From JAKPUX01 sp035353815 (GTDB lineage: Bacteria; Zhuqueibacterota; Zhuqueibacteria; Residuimicrobiales; Residuimicrobiaceae): a DNA stretch of 64,000 nucleotides. The translations under genes and the position numbers were made by a program. Where the stretch lies: the NCBI GenBank assembly GCA_035353815.1, contig DAOQAG010000005.1, forward strand, positions 1 through 64,000. The letters are read 5' to 3'. This document shows positions 1 through 9,685 of this stretch, in pieces. Position 1 is the first letter of the stretch; each line of letters opens with the position of its first letter. The notes beneath the pieces are model-generated. The model made no database searches, was not told where the DNA came from, and worked only from the letters and a program-made list of their open reading frames with translations.

Positions 1-60
1 TTTGGCCGGTGGGAACGAGATGTTTTGGCCGGTGGGAACGAGATGTTTTGGCCGGCGCCG
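1..60. repeat. 23-bp tandem repeat at window edge
   Basis: Two nearly complete copies of a 23-bp unit (1-22 with its first base cut by the window edge, and 23-45) are followed by the first ten bases of a third copy, which then passes into a GGCGCCG-rich stretch. The unit carries the core GGTGGGAACGAGA, which recurs in variant form beside both assembly gaps. The array probably continues to the left of the window. It lies just downstream of the giant gene's stop codon and encodes nothing recognisable. Confidence 0.85.
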
Positions 61-88
61 ACTCGGCTGAGCCGGCGCCGCCATGCGG

Positions 89-3000
89 TTACTTCACCAG
101 GACCATCTTTTTGCCGGCCTGATACGCGGGGGTGACCAGACGGTAATAATAGACTCCGGAGGCGACTTTTTCGCCCTGATCGCCGGTTCCATCCCAGCGG
201 ACGGCATGATATCCGGCTTCCAGCTTGCCGTCCACCAGAACCCGGACCTGCTGCCCCAGGGTGTTGCACACCACCAGCTGCACCCGGTCCGCCCGCGGTA
301 GCTGGAAGCGAATCGCCGTCGCCGGATTGAAGGGATTGGGATAGTTCTGTTCCAGACCATAGCGGTCCGGCAGCTCGAGCATAACCTCCACCGGCCCGTG
401 TTGCATGCGCGCGCCGCTGCGGCTGAGATCCTCGAGCTTGTAAAAATAGCGTGTCCCCGTGGCTGCGCTGCTGTCGCAGAAGACGTAACAGCCATCCTCC
501 CGTCCTGGCAGCAGCCGGGCCGTGACTTTTTGGTAGACGCCCTGCGCGCTGGTGCTGCGCAGCACATCGAATCCGAGATTGTCGCTCTCACGTGTGGTGG
601 TCCAGCGCACGACAATCCCGGAATAGGGCTCGGCCGCCGCGGTGAAAGCGCTCAATTCCACCGCGGTGAAGGTGATCCGCCATTTTCCGGAATCGACGGT
701 CTTGAAGCCGTCCGAGGCGAGGACCCATACCTCATGCGGGCCTTTGCCGAAACGGGCGACGGAAATCTCGATTCGCGGCCCGGTGGCGACGGCCTCGCCA
801 TCGACATACCAGGTGAAGGCGATGGGATCGTTGTCGTAATCGATCGCCGCACAGGTGAAGAGCTGGCTGGTCGAGCCGGAGGGCGACAGCAGCCGTTCGA
901 GCGGATAAAAGGAAGTGAAGACCGGGGCGGAATCCCCGAGAACGGTCACCAGCAGTGAATCGACATCAAAACCGCCGCGCCCGTCATGGACCCGCAGGGT
1001 GAGCTGATACTGGCCCTTCTGCCGTACCGTCGGCTTCCAGGCGAACAGAGCGCCGGCGGTGGTGTCCAGGCTGGCATTGGCGACACCAGGCGAGAGCTGG
1101 GCGCTGTAGTGCAGCACATCACCATCCCGATCCTCGGCCTGGATGGGCAGGGTGAAGGACTTGTTGTACTCGATGCGCAGTGGCTGGTCCGGCAGGTTGA
1201 CGAACTGGGGGAAGCTGTTGAGCACGCCCAGCGCGGTGAATTGCAGGGGACTGTTGTGCAGCCCGAGCCGGAAGGCCCTGAGGGTGTCGGTCTTGGGTTT
1301 GGCTGCCAGGATCCAGCGGCAGGCTGCCAGGCCGTTGGCATCACTGGCGATGGCGTTGGTGACCACCTGGCCGCTGCTCGCGTTGGTCATGAACTGCACG
1401 GTAGTGCCCGGGACGCGATTATTGTACTGATCCGAAACCCGGACGATCACCGGATAGTTGAGCTCGCGGCCGGCGGTCATCGACTGGTAATCGCCGGAGT
1501 ATTTATCGAGGCGGTAGGCGGCGTCCGGGCCGGTCGTGATATAAAAGGCGGCGGATTGGGCGGCCAGGATCGGGGCCGTGGCGATGTAGACGTACTCGCC
1601 GGCCAGCGTCGGCAGCACGGGCTGGATTTGGGCGATGCCGTTGAGATTGGTCCGCAGCGAGTCGACCAGGGTCTGGCCGCCGCCGGAGGGATCGGCGCGT
1701 CGGAACTGCACCAGGATATTGGCGACGCCGTTGGCATAGGAATCGGTGACGCGCACCTGCAGCGGTTGGGGTACGGCCTTGCCGGCGACGCCCTCCTGAT
1801 TATTCCCGGCGGCCACCTCGATCTTTTTCGCCCCCTCGCCGCTGGCATAGGCGATGAAGCTGGCCGAGAATGCCGTGCCGGCGATCTGGGCGCGGATGAT
1901 CTGCGGTGGCTCGCCGGCGCGGTAGCCGAGTTGGTATCGGGCCCCGGCCAGCCCCTGGTAATCGGTCTGCACTGGATTGAGCGAGGTGATCGCCGCGCCG
2001 CTGTCCTGCGGGGTGAAGCGGATGGCGACATTGGCGACGGGATCGTTCTTGCTGTCGATCACCCGCACCTGCAGGGATGCGGGCAGTTCGCTTCCCACCT
2101 TGCCGGACTGGCTGTCACCGGCGAATTTCTGCACCAGAGCCGGGATGCCATTGACCACAGTGATGACGAAATTGACGCGGGCATTCGTCAGCTGGGCATG
2201 GCTGCTACTGGCCTGGACGACGGTGGCCTCGCCCGCCTTTTGACCCACCACCAGATGGGCGCTGGCGATACCGGCGGCGTTTGTGAGCATACTGAAAGTG
2301 GCGAGATGCGAATCGAGCAGATAGCCGCTGCCGGAGGTCATGGTGAAGGTCACCGGCACACGGGCGACCGGATTCTGCAGGGCATCGGTCACCACCACCG
2401 CAAGCGAGTCGCGCGCCAGCGTGCCGGCATTGACGGTGATCGTGCTGCTGCTGAAGGCCGCCATCTGTTTGGGCAGGCCCGCCAGGAAGGTCACCTGGGC
2501 GGTAGCGACGGTAAGCCCGCTCTCCCCCAGCTTGGCAAGCAGTGTTTTGCGTCCGGAGCGGTTCGAGTGGACCGTCCCGGTGACCTGGCCGAGGGCATTG
2601 CTGAGCTGGCCTGGCTGCTCAAAGGTAAGTCCCAGATCCGATGAGGCGAAGAGAACCGTTTTGCCCGCCACGGGATTGGCAAAGCTGTCCTTCAGGGTGA
2701 CAGTGAGGCGGCTGGTGCTGAGATTGTCGGCGGTCACCGAGTCGGTCGCGGTCATGGTGCAGGCCGGGGCCCAGGGCGTGCCCGGCTCGACCGTAGCCTG
2801 GACGGTGAGGGGGGAGTTGCTCAGGCCGCCGGCGTCGATCTTTAACTTGTTGATCTGGGCGCCGGCCTTGCCGCCGAGGATCCAGCTGACCGCGGCTTCG
2901 CCGGTTCCGGCATCGGTACTCACGGTGAGCCACTTGACGCCGGCCGCGCCGATGGCGCTGTAGCTGTCGGTGACGGAGAACTGTACCGGATGGCCGCCGA

Positions 3001-6000
3001 CCGGCTGGCCCGCACTGGTGAGCGTGCGCACCTTGATCGTGACGCGGCTTCCGGCGGCGCCGCTGACGGAGGCGGCGCCGAGCAGCTCCAGGCTCTTGGC
3101 CGGGCTGGCGAGGCCTTCGATGAGGATGTCCACCGGCGAGCCGATGAGGGCGGCGTTATTGAACCGGGCCTCCGCGCGCACATGGTTGGAGCCGCGGAGT
3201 GGACTGAGCAGGTAATAGACGGCGGCGAAACCGTTGGCATCGGTGTTCACCGTCTGGCTCAGTGCGCTGTCGGCCAGGCTGGTGACGAAGAGCTTGCCCT
3301 GCTGCCCGATGCCCGTGGGGTATTTGGCGGTGAAGAGGACCGGCTGACCGGGGACGGGATTGCCGAGGCGGTCGACGACCTTGATCTTGATCGGCCGTGG
3401 CAGCGGCTGATGCACCACTCCGGTATCATTCGCCGCGGAGACGCGCAGCAGCGTCACCGGATCCTGGGCTGCGGCGAAGGCGGTGAAGGTCAGCGGCGAT
3501 CCGCGCAGCGGGCTGTGCTGCAGCTCCGCCGTTGCGGTGAGACGGTTGGAGTCGGGTTTGCTGCCGACCGTCCAGAAGGCGGCCGCGATGCCGCGGTTGT
3601 TGGTATAGATGGTCATGGAGTCACGCGGCGAGGTTGCCGCGGCGCTGCTGACCTGGCCGCTACCCCGGGTCACCCGGAAAAGGACGGGATGGCCTTCGAT
3701 CAGATTGCCCGCGACGTCCTGAACAACCGCGTAGGCGGTATAATTGGCCTGGACCCGGCCGCTCCAGTTCTTCTCGCCGCCGTAGGAGAGCTGATCGGCA
3801 TCGCCGGCCAGGGTCGAGGCGGTAAAGTCGACGGGCAGGATTTCGACATGGCCGCTCACGGTGACGCGGACGACGATGGTATTGACGCCGGCGGTGGTGC
3901 CGACGCGCAGCCAGGCCGAGGCACGGCCTTCGGCATCGCTGTTCTGATCCAGCTCGGTCACATCGCCGAATTTACCCTCGCCGGAAATGACCTTGAAATT
4001 GACAACGACGCTCTGGGGGGAGGGATTGCCGTGCAGGTCGCGGACCTGTACCGTCAACGGCTGCGGCAGGGTGCTGTTGATCCGGGCGCCCATCCCCGAG
4101 GCGGGGGTGATCTGGACCAGCTGCCGCGGCGGGCCGGCGACAACGGTACCGGTGAAAAGGATCGGCGAGCCGGTGAGCTGGATGGAACTGTTGGCCCGGG
4201 CCGAGGTGACGGCGATCATATTGCTGATGGCCGAATGGGTGCCCATCCGGTACTGCACGGTGGCCTGGCCGCTGCCGTTGGTCGTGATCTCGAGGTAACG
4301 CACGCCGGAGGCAAAGGCGCCATCCCCGGCATCGGTCACAGTGAAGGCCACGAGGTGGCCGGAGCGGGTATTGCCATAGGCATCCTTGACGACCACGGTG
4401 AGGGGAACCGTCGTCTCCGCCTGTTCGCTGAAGGAGATGTCCGATACCGGCTCGATGGTATCGGCCGCCCCGGGCAGCGCCGTGGCAGCAAAATCCAGCG
4501 GCGTCACCCCATAGCCCGGCAAAACCACGCGCACAACCTGCCGTTCCGGGCCCGCAAGGGTCCCGAGCGTGAGAGTGGCTTCGGCTTCGCCGCCGGCACC
4601 GCTCAGGACCTCGACAGAATCCTGGCCGCCGAACGCACCCCCGCCCTGGATGACCTTGAAACGGATCTTGACATTAGGCACAGCGGCCCCGAAGGGATTG
4701 GTCACCTTGACCTTGAACGGCTGCGCCAGGGTGGTGAGAATAAGCCCCTCCTGGCCGTTCCCCGAAACGACGCTCAGGTTGGTTGCCCGCGGTGGCAGGA
4801 TCGTGATGCCGGAAAAGATCTGCGCGCCGATACCCAGCCGGGCCTCGGCTTCGGCCTTGATCTGGTGCAATCCGGTCCTGGAGGAGGCATGAAACATGGC
4901 CGAGGCGTGACCCTGCGCATCGGTGGTATCTGTTGCCGTGGCCGTGCCGGTAAAGGTGCCGCTCCCGGTTACGACCGAAAAGGTGATCTTTTGGCCCTCG
5001 CGGCCGTTCCCCAGACGATCGCTCACCTTCACCACCAGCGGCGCCGCAAGATCCTCGCCGGCATAGCCGGTCTGGTTGTCGCCGGAAACGATGGACATGA
5101 CGGTCGGAGCCTCAGGCTGCGCGGAGGCGGTGAAATAGAGCGGGGCCCCGGTGAGCGGCACATTGACGCGGACGACGTTGTTGTTCGTCCCCGCGGTATC
5201 GCCCAGGGTCCAGGTGACACTAGCCTTGCCGTCGCTGTCGGTTGAATCGATCATCGTGGTGGCACTGTGATTGAGGCGGCCGTTGTTGCGGATGACCTCG
5301 TACTTGACCGGATAATGGAGCACCGGCTGGCTCTTCTCATCGAGCACCTGCACCACCAGGGGCCGAGCCAGAGTCTGCTGCACCGTGTCCACCTGGGCAT
5401 CGCCGGAAAGGGCGCTGATGGAGACCGGGATGCCTTCTCCGGCCACCGCCTGGAAGGTGAGCGGCGTCAGCCCCGGCAGATCGGGCAGCGACGCGCTGAT
5501 GTGATTGGTGGCCCCGGTGTAGCCGAGGGTAAAGTAGGCGCTGGCGACGCCGGCGCTGTTGGAGGAGACCAGGATGCTGTCCTGGCGCGAAAAGTTGCCG
5601 TTGCCCGCGGCCCTGCTGAAGAGAACCGGCACGCCGACGCAAAAGTTGTTGAATTGATCCTTGAGCAACACCGCAAAGGCCTTGCTCAGGGTTTGTCCGG
5701 CGGCTCCAGTCAGGACGGTCTCTGAGGCGTATTGCAGCGCCAGGGGATTGAGGGCATCGGCGTACAGGGTAAATTCAATCTCCGAATTGTTGGGAACGGC
5801 CGGAGCGGAGGCCTTGATCACCACCTGGCCGGCGGTCGAGCTGAACGAGACAAAGCTGTAGGCCGAGCCCGAAGCGTCGGTGATATTGGAAAAGCGCTGG
5901 GTCGTCAAGCCGGTACCCGCGGGCACGTAACTGGCGTTGCTGGTCAGGAGCAGCTTGTCCACGAGCAAGCCGGCTTCGCGGTTTTTTATGGTCAGCTGTA

Positions 6001-8191
6001 CGAAACCCTTGGAGAGGGCCACCGATTTTGCGGCCGGAACCCACTCCCAGGTCTTGTAATTGGAATAGTTGATCTGAACCGTGTCACTCCCGAAGCTGTA
6101 GTAGCATGAATTCTGGTTGGCATCGGGACCATAGCCGCGCAGATAGAGGCGATAGCTGCCGGCCTTGGGAATGTAGATCTGATAGACGGCCAGGCCGGTA
6201 TTGCTGTTCCCGGCTGCATAGGGGACATAGATGTACTCATTGCCCGAGGCATCGGCGCTGCTGCCGCTGACGTACGGGGCGCGCAAGTCGCCGGATTCCG
6301 CCTCGACCCAGATGTTACCATTGAAATTGACATCCAGCGAGTCGGTGCTGAGCGTGGCCTGGCCGGAGACGACACTGAACTGGACCTGGACATCGCTGAC
6401 CGGCACCTTGTTGGCGTCGACCACGCGGACGGCCAGGGGCTCGGCGAGGCGCTGGGTGACGGTGCCGTGCTTGTTGTCGCCGGCGGCGATGTACATGGAA
6501 TCCGCTTCAAGCGGCGGAACTTCGAGACAATACTTGTCGATGGTATTGTTCATGCCGCCATAGAGGATGATGCCCGAATAGAGCTGGGCGCTGTTGCCCT
6601 GGCGCTTGGTTTTATCGTAAACCTCATTCAAATAGACGTTGTTCAGATAGACATCAAAAGCATGGCCGGTGCTCGTGCTGGGATTGTATTTGACCTCAAG
6701 GACGTCTCCCGGTTTGGGATCGGCGGCCGCCGTGGGAAAGGCGGCGGAGGCAATATTGGTGCCGGCGACGATGCCGCTGAGGATCTCGGTCAGATAGACC
6801 GTGCGGTTACGGACACGGACGAGATAGCCGCTCGCCTGGTAGGTGGGCGCATTCAGCATCATCGCAATGCCGCTGGCGTTGATCCCGTTGGCATCGGCAA
6901 TATCGGACCATGTCAAGGCGGCGCGGACGCCGCGCACGCCGCTGGTATAGCGCGCGGCCTTGTAGGTGGCGAGATAATGCCATTCGGCGATGGTGCTGCT
7001 GTTGACGAGTTCGCCGCGCGTGACATCGATGCGGTAGGCGGGGTGGAGGGCCCAGTTGGCGGCGAGCGGATCGGTAAAGTCGTCGCAATATTCGGTGCTG
7101 GCGGTATCGGCCATATCCACCGGGGGTGAGAAGGAGAGGGGCCCGCGGTTGTTCATCTCGTCATAGGTGCGGATGCCGAAAAAGTAACTGATACCAGGTA
7201 CCAGGCCCGAGACGCTGGCCGATTCGATATTGCCGGAGGTTTTCGGTTTCGGCAGGGAGACGAGGATGCCCTGGTTGAAATTGGCGGTGGAGAGCTGGAA
7301 GGTGGCGTAACGCATTTCATAGAGGTTGGCCTGGCCATTGTTGCCGTCGTCGCCGACGGACTGCCAGGTTAGTCCTGCGGTATTGCCGTCGAGCGGGTCG
7401 GCGCCGAGCCAGGAATTGGCCGAGGGCGCTGAGGCGTCACCGGCGATGACACCGCGCAGGACCCGGTTGTATTCCGTGGCCATCTTGTTGTAGCCGGCGT
7501 CGGTGGGGTGGAGGGGATCGCCAAGGTCGGAGATCAGGACGGTGCTGTTCATGTCGACGATGGTGATCTTGCTGACGAGCAGGCCCGGCGCATTCTCGAA
7601 GAACATGCGCTCGACCTCGGCGTTGTATTCGGCCACCTTGGCGTCGAGCGAGCCGTTGACCAGACGCGGAATGATCTTGCAGACCAGGATGCGCTTGAGG
7701 AAATCCCCCCGGGTGCCGTTGCCCCACTGCGAGGCGTAGGCGAGCAGTTCCGCCAGCTTGCCGGCGGAGGTCTGCTGCAGGGTGATGCCTGAGTTCTCCG
7801 AGTAGGGGGCGGCGGCATCGTTGTTCATGTTGTTGGTGCCGAGGTGGATGAGAATAATATCAGGCTGGTAGGTGTTCATCGAACTGGCGATATCCCGGGT
7901 GCCGGTACCGAAGCCGCCGCTGTAGAACTCCTCGATCTTGGCGCCGGCGGTAAAGTGGCCGTTGTAGGGGGAGGCCCCATCCGGTCCGACAAAGGTGAAA
8001 TTGACGCCGTTCAGCTTGTCATAGAGGTAAGGACGGAATCCCGCCTGGCTGGTGCTGCCGGTGCCTTTGGTGATCGAGTCGCCAATGGGCATGATTTTCC
8101 ATTGTGCGGACACCCCGGGCGCCCAGCCCGCTATGATCATAGCTATCCCCACAACCCAGGTGCGAAGCGGCCAATTCTTGAACGAGATCAA
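89..8191 (-). CDS. Giant secreted SGNH hydrolase with Ig-like repeats and C-terminal sorting domain
   Basis: A protein of about 2,700 residues, probably exported to the cell surface. After a signal peptide ending near GVSAQ it has an SGNH/GDSL hydrolase domain (residues about 30-250) with GDSIT (nucleophile Ser39), GTNN and a DPLHP block giving the Asp and His. An FN3-like domain, a LamG-like region, and about 15 bacterial Ig-like units of roughly 100-110 residues follow. One CBM/malectin-like module (WVEAES, later NREAGLLVDKL) is inserted after the first Ig unit. The tail has a cadherin-like segment and a FlgD-like/Por-type sorting domain with YPNPFNP and final MVLVK. I chose TTG at 8191 because GGGAGGA lies six bases upstream and translation from there gives a clean signal peptide; ATG at 8206 sits on that ribosome site. 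Esterase activity on polysaccharide is inferred; the substrate is unknown. Confidence 0.9.
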   Translation of the reverse strand: MISFKNWPLRTWVVGIAMIIAGWAPGVSAQWKIMPIGDSITKGTGSTSQAGFRPYLYDKLNGVNFTFVGPDGASPYNGHFTAGAKIEEFYSGGFGTGTRDIASSMNTYQPDIILIHLGTNNMNNDAAAPYSENSGITLQQTSAGKLAELLAYASQWGNGTRGDFLKRILVCKIIPRLVNGSLDAKVAEYNAEVERMFFENAPGLLVSKITIVDMNSTVLISDLGDPLHPTDAGYNKMATEYNRVLRGVIAGDASAPSANSWLGADPLDGNTAGLTWQSVGDDGNNGQANLYEMRYATFQLSTANFNQGILVSLPKPKTSGNIESASVSGLVPGISYFFGIRTYDEMNNRGPLSFSPPVDMADTASTEYCDDFTDPLAANWALHPAYRIDVTRGELVNSSTIAEWHYLATYKAARYTSGVRGVRAALTWSDIADANGINASGIAMMLNAPTYQASGYLVRVRNRTVYLTEILSGIVAGTNIASAAFPTAAADPKPGDVLEVKYNPSTSTGHAFDVYLNNVYLNEVYDKTKRQGNSAQLYSGIILYGGMNNTIDKYCLEVPPLEADSMYIAAGDNKHGTVTQRLAEPLAVRVVDANKVPVSDVQVQFSVVSGQATLSTDSLDVNFNGNIWVEAESGDLRAPYVSGSSADASGNEYIYVPYAAGNSNTGLAVYQIYIPKAGSYRLYLRGYGPDANQNSCYYSFGSDTVQINYSNYKTWEWVPAAKSVALSKGFVQLTIKNREAGLLVDKLLLTSNASYVPAGTGLTTQRFSNITDASGSAYSFVSFSSTAGQVVIKASAPAVPNNSEIEFTLYADALNPLALQYASETVLTGAAGQTLSKAFAVLLKDQFNNFCVGVPVLFSRAAGNGNFSRQDSILVSSNSAGVASAYFTLGYTGATNHISASLPDLPGLTPLTFQAVAGEGIPVSISALSGDAQVDTVQQTLARPLVVQVLDEKSQPVLHYPVKYEVIRNNGRLNHSATTMIDSTDSDGKASVTWTLGDTAGTNNNVVRVNVPLTGAPLYFTASAQPEAPTVMSIVSGDNQTGYAGEDLAAPLVVKVSDRLGNGREGQKITFSVVTGSGTFTGTATATDTTDAQGHASAMFHASSRTGLHQIKAEAEARLGIGAQIFSGITILPPRATNLSVVSGNGQEGLILTTLAQPFKVKVTNPFGAAVPNVKIRFKVIQGGGAFGGQDSVEVLSGAGGEAEATLTLGTLAGPERQVVRVVLPGYGVTPLDFAATALPGAADTIEPVSDISFSEQAETTVPLTVVVKDAYGNTRSGHLVAFTVTDAGDGAFASGVRYLEITTNGSGQATVQYRMGTHSAISNMIAVTSARANSSIQLTGSPILFTGTVVAGPPRQLVQITPASGMGARINSTLPQPLTVQVRDLHGNPSPQSVVVNFKVISGEGKFGDVTELDQNSDAEGRASAWLRVGTTAGVNTIVVRVTVSGHVEILPVDFTASTLAGDADQLSYGGEKNWSGRVQANYTAYAVVQDVAGNLIEGHPVLFRVTRGSGQVSSAAATSPRDSMTIYTNNRGIAAAFWTVGSKPDSNRLTATAELQHSPLRGSPLTFTAFAAAQDPVTLLRVSAANDTGVVHQPLPRPIKIKVVDRLGNPVPGQPVLFTAKYPTGIGQQGKLFVTSLADSALSQTVNTDANGFAAVYYLLSPLRGSNHVRAEARFNNAALIGSPVDILIEGLASPAKSLELLGAASVSGAAGSRVTIKVRTLTSAGQPVGGHPVQFSVTDSYSAIGAAGVKWLTVSTDAGTGEAAVSWILGGKAGAQINKLKIDAGGLSNSPLTVQATVEPGTPWAPACTMTATDSVTADNLSTSRLTVTLKDSFANPVAGKTVLFASSDLGLTFEQPGQLSNALGQVTGTVHSNRSGRKTLLAKLGESGLTVATAQVTFLAGLPKQMAAFSSSTITVNAGTLARDSLAVVVTDALQNPVARVPVTFTMTSGSGYLLDSHLATFSMLTNAAGIASAHLVVGQKAGEATVVQASSSHAQLTNARVNFVITVVNGIPALVQKFAGDSQSGKVGSELPASLQVRVIDSKNDPVANVAIRFTPQDSGAAITSLNPVQTDYQGLAGARYQLGYRAGEPPQIIRAQIAGTAFSASFIAYASGEGAKKIEVAAGNNQEGVAGKAVPQPLQVRVTDSYANGVANILVQFRRADPSGGGQTLVDSLRTNLNGIAQIQPVLPTLAGEYVYIATAPILAAQSAAFYITTGPDAAYRLDKYSGDYQSMTAGRELNYPVIVRVSDQYNNRVPGTTVQFMTNASSGQVVTNAIASDANGLAACRWILAAKPKTDTLRAFRLGLHNSPLQFTALGVLNSFPQFVNLPDQPLRIEYNKSFTLPIQAEDRDGDVLHYSAQLSPGVANASLDTTAGALFAWKPTVRQKGQYQLTLRVHDGRGGFDVDSLLVTVLGDSAPVFTSFYPLERLLSPSGSTSQLFTCAAIDYDNDPIAFTWYVDGEAVATGPRIEISVARFGKGPHEVWVLASDGFKTVDSGKWRITFTAVELSAFTAAAEPYSGIVVRWTTTRESDNLGFDVLRSTSAQGVYQKVTARLLPGREDGCYVFCDSSAATGTRYFYKLEDLSRSGARMQHGPVEVMLELPDRYGLEQNYPNPFNPATAIRFQLPRADRVQLVVCNTLGQQVRVLVDGKLEAGYHAVRWDGTGDQGEKVASGVYYYRLVTPAYQAGKKMVLVK

Positions 8192-8534
8192 TGCACATCC
8201 TCCCATACAGCCTGCCCGCTGCTGCGGGCTCATCTTGACGTAAATAGACCTATGCCAGCCCCCGATGGCGCACGGGGGACGCTCGTTTGCTCGCAAATTT
8301 TGTACCTTATAACCGGAAAAGGGCTGAAAAACAGGCAGGAAGAGGAATATTTCTCGCGGCTGTGCGGGTCCTAACTCAATGAATAACAGTACCGATAATC
8401 CGGGGCGGCCCGGAGGGTATCGGCCGGGTCGTGAAAACGGGGCGCGACGCCTCCCGACAGGGCCCGGTATGTTTCAGGCGTAGACACTCTTGAATCAGAA
8501 GTGAACAAAAGCGCATAAATGCACGGCGGGGAGG
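8192..8534. other. Intergenic stretch upstream of the giant secreted protein
   Basis: About 340 bases between two minus-strand genes. It should carry the promoter for the giant gene, but I see no convincing -35/-10 pair. The half near the giant gene can be read in frame with it, which allows longer but less likely starts. No RNA gene or strong hairpin was recognised. Confidence 0.5.
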
Positions 8535-9131
8535 TCAGAACAGGTAGAGCAGCTTGAAGGTTACCTTGGGTCCGCTGTAGCGGCTGGTCATGCCGATGCT
8601 CTCATCGAAATCGGCATAGAGGTACTGGTACTCCGAAGCCAGGCCCCAGTGGCGCAGGAGACGGAAGTCGATCCCGGCGCCCATATTCAGGGCGTAGCCG
8701 CGGTACTCCCATCCTGAATCTGCGCCGCCGAGCCAGGCGGCGGTGGTTTCGCGGCCATACACGGCGGCAGCGCCATAAGAGACGAAGGGGCTGACCGGAG
8801 AAGTGCCGAGGAGGTGGTATTTGAGATCCAGGGCGAGATGGCGCAGGGTAACCTGGCCGGCCAGGTCCATGAGGGCGAACTCTTGCTGCCATTGCCAGCC
8901 GCTCACGCGCAGCGCAAAGCCGCCCACCTCAGGGGTGCACAGGGATATCCCCCGGCTCCAGGTCGTGCCGGGCACGGGTTTGAAGGGTTTGCTCGGCTCC
9001 ACATCGAGGACGCTCGGCTTCCAGACGCCCACCTGCAGGGAGAGGGAGCCCCGGTTTGCCGGCGCCGCGGCCGGGGAGAGGGTGGTGCCTGCCAGGAGCA
9101 CGAGAAGGGTATGGCGGAGTAGCCGGGACAT
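8535..9131 (-). CDS. Small outer-membrane beta-barrel protein
   Basis: A 198-residue protein with an N-terminal signal peptide (residues about 1-23, ending in PAAAPA). Alternating hydrophobic strands and a final aromatic residue (YLF) are typical of eight-stranded outer-membrane barrels. Segments such as FVSYGAAAVYG and ALNMGAGIDFRL resemble OmpA/OmpW-like porin-fold proteins. The start codon overlaps the stop of the upstream DUF3467 gene (ATGA), so the two are probably translationally coupled. No specific substrate or family can be assigned. Confidence 0.75.
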   Translation of the reverse strand: MSRLLRHTLLVLLAGTTLSPAAAPANRGSLSLQVGVWKPSVLDVEPSKPFKPVPGTTWSRGISLCTPEVGGFALRVSGWQWQQEFALMDLAGQVTLRHLALDLKYHLLGTSPVSPFVSYGAAAVYGRETTAAWLGGADSGWEYRGYALNMGAGIDFRLLRHWGLASEYQYLYADFDESIGMTSRYSGPKVTFKLLYLF

Positions 9132-9472
9132 CAGCGGGCGACCGTCTGTTCCGGTGGGGTATCATCCGTTTCGGAATGGAAGCCCATCGGCGCATTTTCC
9201 CTGGCGGGTTCGGAATAGATCTTGATCTCGCCGAACTGGGACTCATACTTGCCGATGTTATCCTTCAAGGCGCTGAGCAGGGATTTGGCGTGCTGAGGTG
9301 TCATGATAATACGCGCATAAACCCGGGTTTTCGGCAGCCCGGGCACCATGCGGGTGAAATCGATGACAAACTCCGCCGGTGAATGGGAGATGACCGCGAG
9401 ATTGGAATAGATGCCTTCGGCTTCCTTTTCGCCCAATTCAATATTCAGTTGCTGCGGGGGGATCTGGGACAT
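9131..9472 (-). CDS. DUF3467 family protein
   Basis: A 113-residue protein without signal or membrane segment. The pattern AEGIYSNLAVISHSPAEF, followed by VIDFTRMVPG and RIIMTPQHAKSLL, matches the DUF3467 family, small proteins of unknown function widespread in bacteria. I chose ATG at 9472 because GGAGAAG lies six to seven bases upstream; an upstream extension is AT-rich and not protein-like. It overlaps the downstream barrel gene by ATGA. Divergent from polA. Confidence 0.8.
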   Translation of the reverse strand: MSQIPPQQLNIELGEKEAEGIYSNLAVISHSPAEFVIDFTRMVPGLPKTRVYARIIMTPQHAKSLLSALKDNIGKYESQFGEIKIYSEPARENAPMGFHSETDDTPPEQTVAR

Positions 9473-9685
9473 GGGATCTTCTCCGTTTTTGATGTGTGCA
9501 TAAGATTTAATGTAGCCTAAAAAAATAATATTCCCAACAGAAATCTCGCCGGCAATTTTTGCGTTGCAGGTTATGTGCAATTTATTTACATTCCCGTATA
9601 GGATTTACGACGGCGCAGCGGAAAGGTTCCGCTCGTCTCCGTCCCCGTCCGTTTTCCACAGGCACCTCCAAAACCGGAATCCACT
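9473..9685. promoter_or_regulatory. Divergent intergenic region between DUF3467 gene and polA
   Basis: An AT-richer spacer between divergent genes, so it should hold promoters in both directions. On the minus strand TTGGGA (9532-9537) and TACATT (9509-9514) are 17 bases apart, a modest sigma-70 match serving the DUF3467-barrel pair. For polA only weak elements are seen. Confidence 0.3.

Noticed and set aside
986..2644. Long plus-strand open frame opposite the giant gene
   Set aside because: It lies fully antisense to a protein with clear domains and repeats; its sequence is Gly/Asp/His-rich with no known fold, as expected of GC-rich shadow frames.
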